Origin: Veillonella sp.
Lineage (GTDB): Bacteria > Bacillota > Negativicutes > Veillonellales > Veillonellaceae
Direction of reading: 5' to 3'
DNA: 10,124 nucleotides
NCBI GenBank assembly: GCA_022737715.1
Contig: JAIITD010000052.1
Coordinates: forward strand, 1 to 10,124
Under the pieces are notes generated by a model. That model saw nothing but the letters and a program-made list of their open reading frames with translations. It had not been told where the DNA came from and made no database searches. Below, piece by piece: positions 1 through 9,483 of this stretch (position 1 is the stretch's first letter; the number at the start of each line of letters is the position of its first letter). Position numbers and translations under genes: made by a program.

Positions 1-183
1 AACCCTGGTAAAGATGCATTGTTCATCGAATCCAACGATTCCCCTTACGTAAACGTCGTAACTGTTCTTAAAGGCAATGAAAATGACCCTCGCATCAAGA
101 AATTGATGGAAGCTCTTCATAGCCCTGAAATCAGAAAATTCATTCAAGATAAATACCAAGGTGCAATTGTTCCTGCATTCTAA
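1..183 (+). CDS. metQ: MetQ/NlpA-family methionine ABC transporter substrate-binding lipoprotein, C-terminal part
   Basis: The reading frame is open from the first base and ends at a TAA, giving the last 60 residues of a protein whose start lies upstream of the window. The visible part contains ESNDSPYVNVV, then a helix-forming stretch with LMEALHSPEIRKFI, and ends in DKYQGAIVPAF. The 'SPYVN' segment, the 'SPE(I/V)kkFI' helix and the 'KY.GA(I/V)(I/V)PAF' end are characteristic of the MetQ/NlpA family. These lipoproteins deliver D- or L-methionine to the MetNI ABC importer on the outer face of the inner membrane. The signal peptide, lipobox and ligand pocket are not in the window, so methionine specificity is inferred from the family. 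Transcription ends at the hairpin 19 bases after the stop. The metN and metI genes would be expected to the left. Confidence 0.88.
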   Translation, partial: NPGKDALFIESNDSPYVNVVTVLKGNENDPRIKKLMEALHSPEIRKFIQDKYQGAIVPAF

Positions 184-201
184 TGGTCATTATCTTACAC
201 T

Positions 202-234
202 AAAAGGCTGGAGCCACGTGCTCCAGCCTTTTTC
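202..234. terminator. Bidirectional Rho-independent terminator between metQ and the response regulator gene
   Basis: An 11-bp GC-rich perfect stem (arms 204-214 and 220-230, 5-nt loop) is extended by flanking A:T pairs and followed by a T run at 229-233 on the plus strand. On the minus strand the arm ends in TTTT, so the same hairpin can end the response-regulator transcript arriving from the right. A second small hairpin (arms 235-240 and 245-250) lies between it and the regulator's stop codon. Confidence 0.9.
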
Positions 235-263
235 TTATACGCTTGTATAAAGATTGTTTATGT

Positions 264-986
264 CTATATTTTTTTGTAGTTATCCCATTTGTGAAAACGA
301 TACCCTATGCCCCAAACAGTATCAATATATTCCTCATCTCGGAATTGTTTATCAATTTTTGCCCTTAATCTATTAATATGAACCATAACTGTAGATGTCT
401 CACCTAAAGAATCAATCCCCCAAATACTTTCAAAAACCTCTTCTTTGGTAAACACACGATTAGGCGTAGATGCAAGAAGTACTAAGATATCGTATTCTCG
501 CGGTGTTAGATTCACCTCGGCGCCACCTAAAAAAACTTGATGTGAATCTAACATAATTTCTAAACTGCCTGCAGAAATCTTTGGATCAATGGCCACCATC
601 ATGGGGCTCAAGCTATTACATATTCTGTTATAACGCTGAATATGCGACTTCACCCGAGCTACTAATTCAGCAGGACTAAAGGGTTTAATCATATAATCAT
701 CGGCACCTAGACCTAAGCCTCGTATCTTATCAATATCTTCTCGCTTAGCACTAACCATGATAATGGGAATTTCTTTTTCTTTTCGAATATCTCGGCAAAC
801 AGAAAATCCATCCTTTTTAGGAATCATAATATCAAGTAGTATGAGGTCGTACTCATTATTAAGCGCCCTATTCAAGCCATCTATACCATTTGTTTCAATA
901 TCGACTTCAAAGCCTTCAATTTCCAAATAATCACGTTCAAGTTCATAGATGCCCATATCATCTTCAATAATCAAAACTTTACCCAT
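264..986 (-). CDS. OmpR/PhoB-family DNA-binding response regulator
   Basis: A 240-aa response regulator with the usual two domains. The receiver domain (about residues 1-118) has the acidic pair D9/D10, phosphoacceptor D52 in LLLDIMIP, the switch residue S79 and the conserved K101 in IKPF. A linker of about 20 residues leads to an OmpR-type winged helix (about 135-235) with NLTPREYDILVLL, the recognition-helix region TVMVHINRLRAKID and the end GIGYRF. When phosphorylated by its kinase it should dimerise and bind tandem direct repeats. The start is supported by AAAGGAG (993-999) with 6-nt spacing, and that RBS overlaps the last codons of the kinase gene, so the two genes are tightly coupled. 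Likely targets are the divergent phosphatase/glycosyltransferase genes and its own operon. The signal and true regulon cannot be read from the sequence. Confidence 0.95.
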   Translation of the reverse strand: MGKVLIIEDDMGIYELERDYLEIEGFEVDIETNGIDGLNRALNNEYDLILLDIMIPKKDGFSVCRDIRKEKEIPIIMVSAKREDIDKIRGLGLGADDYMIKPFSPAELVARVKSHIQRYNRICNSLSPMMVAIDPKISAGSLEIMLDSHQVFLGGAEVNLTPREYDILVLLASTPNRVFTKEEVFESIWGIDSLGETSTVMVHINRLRAKIDKQFRDEEYIDTVWGIGYRFHKWDNYKKI

Positions 987-989
987 ACA

Positions 990-2474
990 TTACTCCTTTA
1001 TGCGAGGGAATTCCATCACAATAGATAATCCAGTACCGCTTTCATTATGTTCAGCGTAAATAACACCATTCATATCTTCAACAATTTGTTTTACAATAGC
1101 TAAACCTATGCCATTGCCATTAGCCACTTCTGTACGCGCCTCATCAGTACGGAAAAAGATATCAAACAAACGATGTAATTCCTCTGTAGATACACCTCGC
1201 CCATCATCAGAAAATCTCACTCTATAACCATCAGTCGTTCTGGTCGTTGCTATGTCGATAGCGACAGAGTCACCATTCCTATATTTCAAGCTATTAGATA
1301 CAAGATTATCTAAAACGCGGTAAAATTGCTCTCGATCAATGGCAATCATGCCATCAGCGGCATCATATGTTTCATATAAATGGATATGTTCATGTTCATC
1401 AAGATGACGACTGGCAACATATTCTCGTAGTAAATCATCTAATACATAGATATGCCGATCATAGTGAATTTGTTTTAATTCCAACTTAGAAAAATCAGAT
1501 AACATGGTAACTAAATGTTCAATCCGGCCCGCCATATCATAAATCCGCTGTACATATTTCGCTCGTTTTTCTTCTGTGTTGGCAACTCCTTCAAGTATAC
1601 CACTAGCATACCCTTTTACAGAGGTAAGCGGTGTGGAAATATCATGACAAATACCAGCAATCATTTCCCGCCTCCGCTCTTCGTAAACGGTCTGTTCTTC
1701 ACGTGCCTTCAATAAGGCAGCTTGCATATTATTGAAAGCCTCACATGTATCACCTAGTTCGTCATGTGTTCTGACAGTAATCATCTTAGGCTCCGTACCA
1801 TCTTTAAGAGTATCCGCTGCAGCTTTTAAATCTTTCACAGGTCGCAAAACATATTGTGCTAAACGATTAGAAATATATATGCCTATACCAATAACAATAG
1901 CCAACATCACTATAATACCAATGCCAAATGCACCTTCAACGAGTTTCTTATCCATCGACTCTGGTCCCATACTCTTGGCCATAAATGGGATTTGGCCATA
2001 TCCATAGATGGTGAGTCCCGTTCCATACGAATTTACATAAGTAAGTTGATTTCCTTGCCAATTTAAATAATGAACAGAACCGGATGCGTCCATTGTAGTA
2101 TCAAAGTTCTTCAACAGACCGTCTACATCTAAACCTGATGTAGAATAAGCCACTTGATTATTCTCAAGAATAACTATATTTAGACCTTGTGCTTCTAGTA
2201 CCGCACTACTATCTAAAATATCACTTATAGATGTGGATTCCTTTGAAAGTTCTTTATTGATTTGCTCGAGTCCTAGTTGGAATACTTGTGCCTGAATCGT
2301 GCTAGGTGCGAGCATCATCCATTGGCGATGAGCAACTGGATTTGTATAGCGAATAACGCCCCATAGCATAGATAATGAAGTTATTAATACTACAAAGGGT
2401 ACGATAATAATTAATAAGTTACTAATTATCATCTTTTTTTGTACACCTAGATGATTAAACCAATTAAATACCAT
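990..2474 (-). CDS. Membrane sensor histidine kinase (HAMP, HisKA, HATPase_c)
   Basis: A 494-aa class I sensor kinase. A first membrane helix (about residues 17-40) is followed by an extracytoplasmic sensor of about 140 residues with no motif I recognise, a second membrane helix (about 181-202) and a HAMP linker (about 203-258, with RPVKDLKAAADTL). HisKA has the phosphoacceptor H277 in CHDISTPLTSVKGYA, an H-box with D and S in place of the commoner E and L around T-P. HATPase_c has N-box N390/N394, G1 box DDGRG at 423-427 and G2 box GNGIGLAIV from 453. All catalytic parts are present, so it should autophosphorylate and donate phosphate to the regulator encoded 3 nt downstream. The start is supported by a strong AAAAGGAGG (2480-2488). 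The kinase-before-regulator order is the reverse of the more common one. Confidence 0.95.
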   Translation of the reverse strand: MVFNWFNHLGVQKKMIISNLLIIIVPFVVLITSLSMLWGVIRYTNPVAHRQWMMLAPSTIQAQVFQLGLEQINKELSKESTSISDILDSSAVLEAQGLNIVILENNQVAYSTSGLDVDGLLKNFDTTMDASGSVHYLNWQGNQLTYVNSYGTGLTIYGYGQIPFMAKSMGPESMDKKLVEGAFGIGIIVMLAIVIGIGIYISNRLAQYVLRPVKDLKAAADTLKDGTEPKMITVRTHDELGDTCEAFNNMQAALLKAREEQTVYEERRREMIAGICHDISTPLTSVKGYASGILEGVANTEEKRAKYVQRIYDMAGRIEHLVTMLSDFSKLELKQIHYDRHIYVLDDLLREYVASRHLDEHEHIHLYETYDAADGMIAIDREQFYRVLDNLVSNSLKYRNGDSVAIDIATTRTTDGYRVRFSDDGRGVSTEELHRLFDIFFRTDEARTEVANGNGIGLAIVKQIVEDMNGVIYAEHNESGTGLSIVMEFPRIKE

Positions 2475-2493
2475 AATAACCTCCTTTTCATTT

Positions 2494-2522
2494 ATTATAC
2501 AAAGTCATATTCTGGCTGTCAT
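2494..2522 (-). promoter_or_regulatory. Candidate sigma-70-type promoter of the kinase/regulator operon
   Basis: Reading the minus strand, ATGACA (2522-2517, 5 of 6 to consensus) is followed after exactly 17 bp by a perfect TATAAT (2499-2494). Transcription would start near 2487, so the message would begin almost at the Shine-Dalgarno sequence, with a leader of about a dozen bases. Nothing else of similar quality precedes the kinase gene. Confidence 0.65.
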
Positions 2523-2538
2523 GATAGAAAACTAATCT

Positions 2539-2604
2539 TTTTCAATACGTAATTCTGTCGTTATAATTTCGTAATATTTATCCTTTATGATGTATTTATA
2601 CAAT
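2539..2604 (+). promoter_or_regulatory. Candidate promoters for the PAP2 phosphatase/glycosyltransferase pair
   Basis: Two alternatives are visible. Upstream, TTTTCA (2539-2544) is followed after 17 bp by a perfect TATAAT (2562-2567), which overlaps the middle direct repeat and would be blocked by a bound regulator. Downstream, TACAAT (2599-2604) has a poor -35 region (2576-2581) directly abutting the last repeat, as expected of a promoter that needs an activator. The second would start near 2611, about 10 nt before the RBS at 2621-2626. The sequence alone does not decide between them. Confidence 0.45.
2548..2575. promoter_or_regulatory. Putative OmpR/PhoB-family operator: three 6-bp half-sites at 11-bp period
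   Basis: CGTAAT (2548-2553), CGTTAT (2559-2564) and CGTAAT (2570-2575) lie in the same orientation, starting exactly 11 bp apart with 5-bp spacers. The outer two are identical and the middle one differs at one base. OmpR/PhoB-family regulators bind head-to-tail direct repeats with about 11-bp spacing, and PmrA-type boxes share the 6-bp plus 5-bp layout. The site lies in the divergent region between the two-component operon and the phosphatase/glycosyltransferase pair, just upstream of a plus-strand -10-like element with a poor -35, which suits an activated promoter. That the neighbouring regulator binds here is inference. Confidence 0.5.
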
Positions 2605-2632
2605 TAAATCATCAATAACAAAGGAGATATAC

Positions 2633-3268
2633 ATGAATTACGAATTATTTCAACTCATTAATAACCTTACAGGCACCTACACTTGGTTAGATATATCTAT
2701 GATATTGACCGTGAAATATCTGGCAGGTTGCTTCGCTGCATTACTTCTTCTATTATTGGGACTTGGAATTTATTACAAGGACAAAACACTTTTAAAAACA
2801 AGCATACATACCATAGTGTTTCTAGGTATCATATTAATTACTCATAGTATTATTGGATTTATAATTCAAGAACCTAGACCTTTTGTCACACATACAGTAC
2901 ATCTTCTAATTCCTCACGCTGCTGACTCTAGTTTTCCTAGCACCCATGCAATGGCTATGACAGCTATTGCATTACCAATTTTTGCCACTTATAAAAGATT
3001 AGGAACAATACTGTTAACAGGCACTATCGTAACGGGGTGTGCCAAGATATTTGTAGGGCATCATTACCCACTTGATATCATCATGGGGATACTCATTACC
3101 TACTTATTATTTAAAGTTTCTCAAAACTATATTTCTTCGATTATTGATAAACTGTTACATCACCCTAAATATAATATTTTCCGTGTACTTGCAAACATAA
3201 AACAATGTGTGCGTCTCATAAAAAAATCACAAGCACCATTGCGTGATCAATTTAATATAAAGGGTTAA
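2633..3268 (+). CDS. PAP2-family membrane phosphatase, BcrC-like (putative undecaprenyl-diphosphate or lipid phosphatase)
   Basis: A 211-aa integral membrane protein with several hydrophobic helices (about 25-47, 55-77, 105-118, 124-142 and 146-163) and a short basic C-terminal tail. The three PAP2 motifs are recognisable but diverged. Motif 1 ends in EPRPF (R82, P83) but has glycine where the leading lysine is expected. Motif 2 is FPSTHA (S103, catalytic-base candidate H105) rather than PSGH. Motif 3 is AK-x5-H-x3-D (K138, nucleophile H144, D148) rather than SR-x5-H-x3-D. This resembles BcrC/YbjG-type enzymes, which dephosphorylate undecaprenyl diphosphate outside the inner membrane; an LpxE-like lipid A phosphatase is the alternative. 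The start has AAGGAG (2621-2626) with 6-nt spacing. The glycosyltransferase gene follows after 4 nt, so the two enzymes probably serve one envelope-modification pathway. Confidence 0.85.
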   Translation: MNYELFQLINNLTGTYTWLDISMILTVKYLAGCFAALLLLLLGLGIYYKDKTLLKTSIHTIVFLGIILITHSIIGFIIQEPRPFVTHTVHLLIPHAADSSFPSTHAMAMTAIALPIFATYKRLGTILLTGTIVTGCAKIFVGHHYPLDIIMGILITYLLFKVSQNYISSIIDKLLHHPKYNIFRVLANIKQCVRLIKKSQAPLRDQFNIKG

Positions 3269-3272
3269 ATCG

Positions 3273-6424
<3,152 letters not shown>

Positions 6425-6444
6425 AGTTACACCGCCATTCTAAG

Positions 6445-6473
6445 AAACCACCTAAGCACTGCCTAGGTGGTTT
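6445..6473. terminator. Hairpin between deoC and pdp (possible attenuator or processing site)
   Basis: Perfect 10-bp arms (6445-6454 and 6464-6473) with a 9-nt loop lie 4 bases after the deoC stop codon and just before the pdp RBS. In the direction of these genes the hairpin is followed by TTT-C-TT, an imperfect U tract, so it may reduce read-through rather than stop it. The better T run (6471-6475) is on the plus strand, where no gene leads into it. Confidence 0.5.
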
Positions 6474-6477
6474 TTCG

Positions 6478-7140
6478 TTATACTTCTTCGTTCAAATGAT
6501 CTTTTAATAGCTCTACGGCCGCACTCGCCCCTATACGGCTACATCCTTCTGCAATATAGGCTTTCATATCAGCAATGGATCGAATGCCGCCTGCTGCCTT
6601 AATCCGTACATTAGGGCCAATGTGCTTTTTAAATAGTTGCACATCTTCTAATGTAGCGCCACCACTACCAAATCCCGTTGAGGTTTTGATAAAATCTGCG
6701 CCACCTTCCGTTACACAATGGCATAGTTCAATCTTTTCTTCATTCGTTAAGAAACAGGCCTCGATGATAACCTTTAAAATTTTATCACCGCATACGGATT
6801 TAAGAGCCTTGATTTCCTCGGTGATGGCATGAAAATCGCCTTGTTTAACATCGCCTAGATTAATAACCATATCCACTTCTGATGCACCTTCTGCAATAGC
6901 TTGTTTCGTTTCTGCAACCTTAGCCTCCGTCGTTTGATAGCCTAGTGGAAATCCGATAACGGTACAAACATTCAATTCTGGATACGCATTATGAGCGGAT
7001 GCTACAAAATCAGGTGGAATACATACCGATGCCGTATGATAGGTTAATGCATCTTCACAAATCACCTTAATTTCGTCCCATGTCGCAATAGGTCTTAACA
7101 ATGTATGGTCCACATAGGTTAATAATTCTTTACCTAACAT
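6478..7140 (-). CDS. deoC: Deoxyribose-phosphate aldolase
   Basis: A 220-aa class I aldolase, the standard bacterial length, that cleaves 2-deoxyribose-5-phosphate to glyceraldehyde-3-phosphate and acetaldehyde. It starts with YVDHTLLRP, and carries ASVCIPP, VIGFPLG, EVDMVINLG with D90, KVIIEACFL, the Schiff-base lysine K152 in DFIKTSTGF and the second catalytic lysine K181 in VRIKAAGGIRS, followed by IGASA at the phosphate end. The D90/K152/K181 triad is complete. The ATG is preceded by GGGAGG (7146-7151). With pdp and cdd it forms a deoxynucleoside breakdown set; a deoB-type phosphopentomutase is needed to link them and is not in the window. A hairpin immediately after the gene may make it more abundant than pdp and cdd. 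Confidence 0.97.
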   Translation of the reverse strand: MLGKELLTYVDHTLLRPIATWDEIKVICEDALTYHTASVCIPPDFVASAHNAYPELNVCTVIGFPLGYQTTEAKVAETKQAIAEGASEVDMVINLGDVKQGDFHAITEEIKALKSVCGDKILKVIIEACFLTNEEKIELCHCVTEGGADFIKTSTGFGSGGATLEDVQLFKKHIGPNVRIKAAGGIRSIADMKAYIAEGCSRIGASAAVELLKDHLNEEV

Positions 7141-7160
7141 GACTACCTCCCAAGCAATCT

Positions 7161-7191
7161 AGTATACTATCAGAATTCGTTACAATCGCAA
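7161..7191 (-). promoter_or_regulatory. Weak candidate promoter upstream of deoC
   Basis: On the minus strand TATACT (7166-7161) lies in the 63-bp gap between the exonuclease gene and deoC, with TTGCGA (7191-7186) 19 bp upstream. The spacer is longer than optimal. It would let deoC be expressed apart from the exonuclease gene. No clear palindromic operator was seen in the gap. Confidence 0.35.
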
Positions 7192-7203
7192 CCGAGCACG
7201 CAT

Positions 7204-7833
7204 TTAGAAAAATGACATTTGTTCTGGCTCTGGTTCTTTATGTAATTCTGCTTGTGCCGCTTTATTTTTTTCATCGATGAATGGTTCGAGAGGTACGCCT
7301 GTTTTTGAAAGTAGTTCAGGTAATGAGTTCGCCCCTTTTAAACGAGCTGCCTCAATGGCAACCTTAGCACAGGTTTCAGCATCATCTAATGCATAGTGAT
7401 GTTTAAATTCTACGCCTAAGTACGCCGCCATTGTATTCAATTTATGATTTACTAAATCAGGCCATACGGCGCGAGAAATTTTTACAGTACATGCATAATC
7501 AAGTTCTGGCCAAGGAATTTTATAGTAATCAAGAGTAGCTCGCAATACATTCATATCGAATTTTGCATTGTGGGCAATCATGATTTTTCCCTTTAAATGG
7601 TTTTCATAGATGGCAGGCCACAACTGATCAAATGTTTTTTCATGCAATACTTCTTTAGGCTCAATACCATGAATTTCAATACATTCAGGATCAAAGGACA
7701 TAAATGGCGGTTTAATAAGACTATATGCTTTTTTAGTAATTTGCCCATTTTCAACGGTAATAACCGCTAAGGAACAGGCGCTATTTTTATATTTATTAGC
7801 TGTTTCAAAATCCAATGCTACAAAATCTAACAT
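7204..7833 (-). CDS. DEDDh 3'-5' exonuclease (DnaQ/PolC epsilon-like) with possible clamp-binding tail
   Basis: A 209-aa protein whose first 165 residues form a DnaQ-type exonuclease domain. ExoI has D8 and E10 (VALDFETA), ExoII has IAHNAKFDMNVL with D93, and ExoIII has H146-x4-D151 (HYALDDAET), so all DEDDh catalytic residues that bind the two metal ions are present. The next 40 residues look flexible and charged, and the protein ends in EPEQMSFF. That end resembles the QL(S/D)LF pentapeptide by which bacterial proteins bind the DNA polymerase sliding clamp. It probably degrades single-stranded or mispaired 3' ends during repair or editing; its exact role is not known from sequence. The start has AAAGGA (7839-7844) with 5-nt spacing. 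It points the same way as deoC, but a functional link is not evident. Confidence 0.9.
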   Translation of the reverse strand: MLDFVALDFETANKYKNSACSLAVITVENGQITKKAYSLIKPPFMSFDPECIEIHGIEPKEVLHEKTFDQLWPAIYENHLKGKIMIAHNAKFDMNVLRATLDYYKIPWPELDYACTVKISRAVWPDLVNHKLNTMAAYLGVEFKHHYALDDAETCAKVAIEAARLKGANSLPELLSKTGVPLEPFIDEKNKAAQAELHKEPEPEQMSFF

Positions 7834-8060
7834 GGTAATCCTTTCTTAGCTACAACAATATTATATACATACATCTGATATACATATATCAACTCGTATT
7901 AGGAATCATCTTCACTTCTCTATTATTATATCATGAACGCGAAGAAAATCGATGTACAAAAGCAGTTCTTAAGCTGACTTTCACAACGGAAATTCATTGA
8001 CAGGACGGCCCATTCTATGTGAAAATTATTTAGATATATAAGTACTATGGAGGTTATAAC
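7834..8060. other. Divergent intergenic region between the exonuclease gene and pyrF
   Basis: This 227-bp non-coding stretch must hold promoters for both directions. On the minus strand a perfect TATAAT (7865-7860) precedes the exonuclease gene, with TTGATA (7892-7887) at a too-long 21-bp spacing. A perfect 7-bp inverted repeat with a 2-nt centre (7876-7891) lies between them. On the plus strand a perfect TTGACA (7997-8002) lies 59 bp before pyrF, but no good -10 occurs at 16-18 bp; TATATA (8035-8040) is the nearest AT-rich box to the gene. The pyrF RBS GGAGG is at 8049-8053. I see no PyrR-type attenuator hairpin. Confidence 0.45.
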
Positions 8061-8780
8061 ATGGCAGATGACAGATTAATCGTCGCCCTCGACGTATCCA
8101 CAATGGATGCGATGAAATCTATCGTGTCCTCACTTGGGGACTCCGTTAGTTTCTACAAGGTGGGCATGGAATTATTCTACGCCGAAGGGGACCAAACGGT
8201 TCGCTATTTGCAAGAGCACGGCAAACATGTATTTCTCGATTTGAAATTACATGATATTCCTAATACGGTGGCCCATGGCGTATCTTCCCTTACTCGTTTA
8301 GGCGCTAATCTAATTACCATTCATGGTCAAGGTGGCCCTATAATGATGAAAGCTGCCGCTGAGGCAGCTCGTGAAAGCGCTGAAAAACTAGGCATCGAAC
8401 GTCCAAAACTATTAGCGATTACTGTATTAACGAGCTTTGATGACGAATCTTGGACATCCATTGGCGGTCAATTACCAATCGGGGACCAAGTAATTCGCCT
8501 TGCTAAACTAGCAAAAGAATCCGGCATGGACGGTGTTGTATGTTCCGCCTTAGAAGCCAAGATGATTCGCGAGGCCTGTGGACCAGATTTCCTTATCGTT
8601 ACACCGGGTATTCGCCCATCCTTTGCAGCCACAAACGATCAAAAGCGCATTGCTACACCATCTAGTGCTTTACAGGATGGCGCATCTCGCCTCGTTATTG
8701 GCCGACCTATTACGCAAGCTGAACACCCACAAGAGGCGGTACGTTTAATTATTGAAGAAATGGAGAGTGTATCCAAATGA
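8061..8780 (+). CDS. pyrF: Orotidine-5'-phosphate decarboxylase
   Basis: A 239-aa enzyme of the short bacterial OMP decarboxylase type that carries out the final step of de novo UMP synthesis. It begins with RLIVALDV (D11), has K33 in FYKVGMELF, the catalytic D60-x-K62-x-x-D65 motif in FLDLKLHDIPNTV, TVLTS at 121-125, the phosphate-binding loop TPGIRP (181-186) and LVIGRPIT (211-218). All residues expected for catalysis are present. The ATG has GGAGG 7 nt upstream. The stop codon overlaps the start of pyrE (ATGA), so the two enzymes of the OMP branch are translationally coupled. The other pyr genes are not in this window. Regulation is not evident: no attenuator structure is seen in the upstream region. 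Confidence 0.97.
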   Translation: MADDRLIVALDVSTMDAMKSIVSSLGDSVSFYKVGMELFYAEGDQTVRYLQEHGKHVFLDLKLHDIPNTVAHGVSSLTRLGANLITIHGQGGPIMMKAAAEAARESAEKLGIERPKLLAITVLTSFDDESWTSIGGQLPIGDQVIRLAKLAKESGMDGVVCSALEAKMIREACGPDFLIVTPGIRPSFAATNDQKRIATPSSALQDGASRLVIGRPITQAEHPQEAVRLIIEEMESVSK

Positions 8781-9364
8781 TGTCAGAACAAGAAGTAAAA
8801 CAATTACTTATCGATACTCAAGCAATTTTAGAAGGTCATTTCTTATTGACTTCCGGTCTACATAGCCCTATGTACGTTGAAAAATTCAACGTGTTACAAC
8901 ATCCAAAGTACACTGAAACATTATGCAAAGAATTAGCTGAACGTTTCCGCGATCAAAACGTAGAACTCGTTATTGGACCTATGACTGGTGGTATTCTACT
9001 TGCTCACGAAGTAGGTAAAGAACTAGGCACACGCGCTATCTTTACAGAACGTGAAAAAGGCGTTATGACATTGCGTCGTGGCTTTAAAATTGAACCAGGC
9101 ACACGCGTACTCATCGTAGAAGACATCGTTACTACAGGTGGTTCCGTACAAGAAGTCGTTAACGTAGTTAACCAATCCGGTGGCGAAATCGTAGGCGTAG
9201 GCCTTCTCGTTAACCGTTCTGGCGGCAAAGCTGAGTTCGGCGTGCCAAAAGAAAAAGTACAAGCATTACTTAACCTTGAAGTGCCAACATACAAACCAGA
9301 AGAATGCCCTCTCTGCAAAGAAGGCGTAGCTATGACAGAACGCGGTTCTAAACACATTAAATAA
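8777..9364 (+). CDS. pyrE: Orotate phosphoribosyltransferase
   Basis: A 195-aa type I phosphoribosyltransferase that makes OMP from orotate and PRPP, the step before PyrF. The N-terminal part has HFLLTSGLHSPMYVEKF, typical of orotate-binding enzymes. GPMTGGILLAHEVG and the flexible catalytic loop region (about 88-103) follow. The PRPP-binding motif VLIVEDIVTTGGS is at 111-123 with E115/D116. The C-terminus has C177-P-L-C180 and RGSKHIK, as in the Clostridium/Thermus-type PyrE subgroup. The start codon overlaps the pyrF stop by 2 bases (ATGA). A second ATG follows directly, but the first is better placed relative to GGAGAG (8762-8767, 9-nt spacing). The gene ends the plus-strand pair; a terminator begins 12 bases after the stop. 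Confidence 0.97.
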   Translation: MMSEQEVKQLLIDTQAILEGHFLLTSGLHSPMYVEKFNVLQHPKYTETLCKELAERFRDQNVELVIGPMTGGILLAHEVGKELGTRAIFTEREKGVMTLRRGFKIEPGTRVLIVEDIVTTGGSVQEVVNVVNQSGGEIVGVGLLVNRSGGKAEFGVPKEKVQALLNLEVPTYKPEECPLCKEGVAMTERGSKHIK

Positions 9365-9375
9365 TCGTTTTCATG

Positions 9376-9407
9376 AATGCCCTACACTATATGTGTAGGG
9401 TATTTTT
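9376..9407 (+). terminator. Rho-independent terminator of pyrFE
   Basis: Arms 9376-9387 and 9393-9404 form 12 pairs (11 Watson-Crick plus one G-T) around a 5-nt loop, with a T run at 9403-9407. It starts 12 bases after the pyrE stop codon, in the expected orientation. Confidence 0.88.
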
Positions 9408-9419
9408 ATCTCTATACAC

Positions 9420-9450
9420 AAAAGGCGTTCCCCTAAAAGGAACGCCTTTT
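9420..9450. terminator. Symmetrical hairpin, probable bidirectional terminator between convergent transcripts
   Basis: Perfect 12-bp arms (9420-9431 and 9439-9450) around a 7-nt loop begin with AAAA and end with TTTT, so a short U tract follows the GC-rich stem on either strand. It lies between pyrE on the plus strand and the low-complexity secreted protein gene on the minus strand, and can back up the pyrFE terminator and end the opposing transcript. Confidence 0.8.
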
Positions 9451-9483
9451 GCGTGTGTGTAGTTATTGTGTGTAAGAGAGTTC

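Noticed and set aside
1515..2007. Plus-strand open frames opposite the histidine kinase gene.
   Set aside because: The kinase frame carries complete family motifs across this region and these frames have no RBS or recognisable domain.
2621..2635. The RBS and spacer AAGGAGATATACATG resembles the phage T7 gene 10/expression-vector leader.
   Set aside because: No other vector sequence is present and the flanking DNA is a natural intergenic region; a common strong RBS is a sufficient explanation.
9004..9357. Minus-strand open frames opposite pyrE.
   Set aside because: They mirror pyrE, whose PRPP motif and full length are clear; no independent coding evidence.
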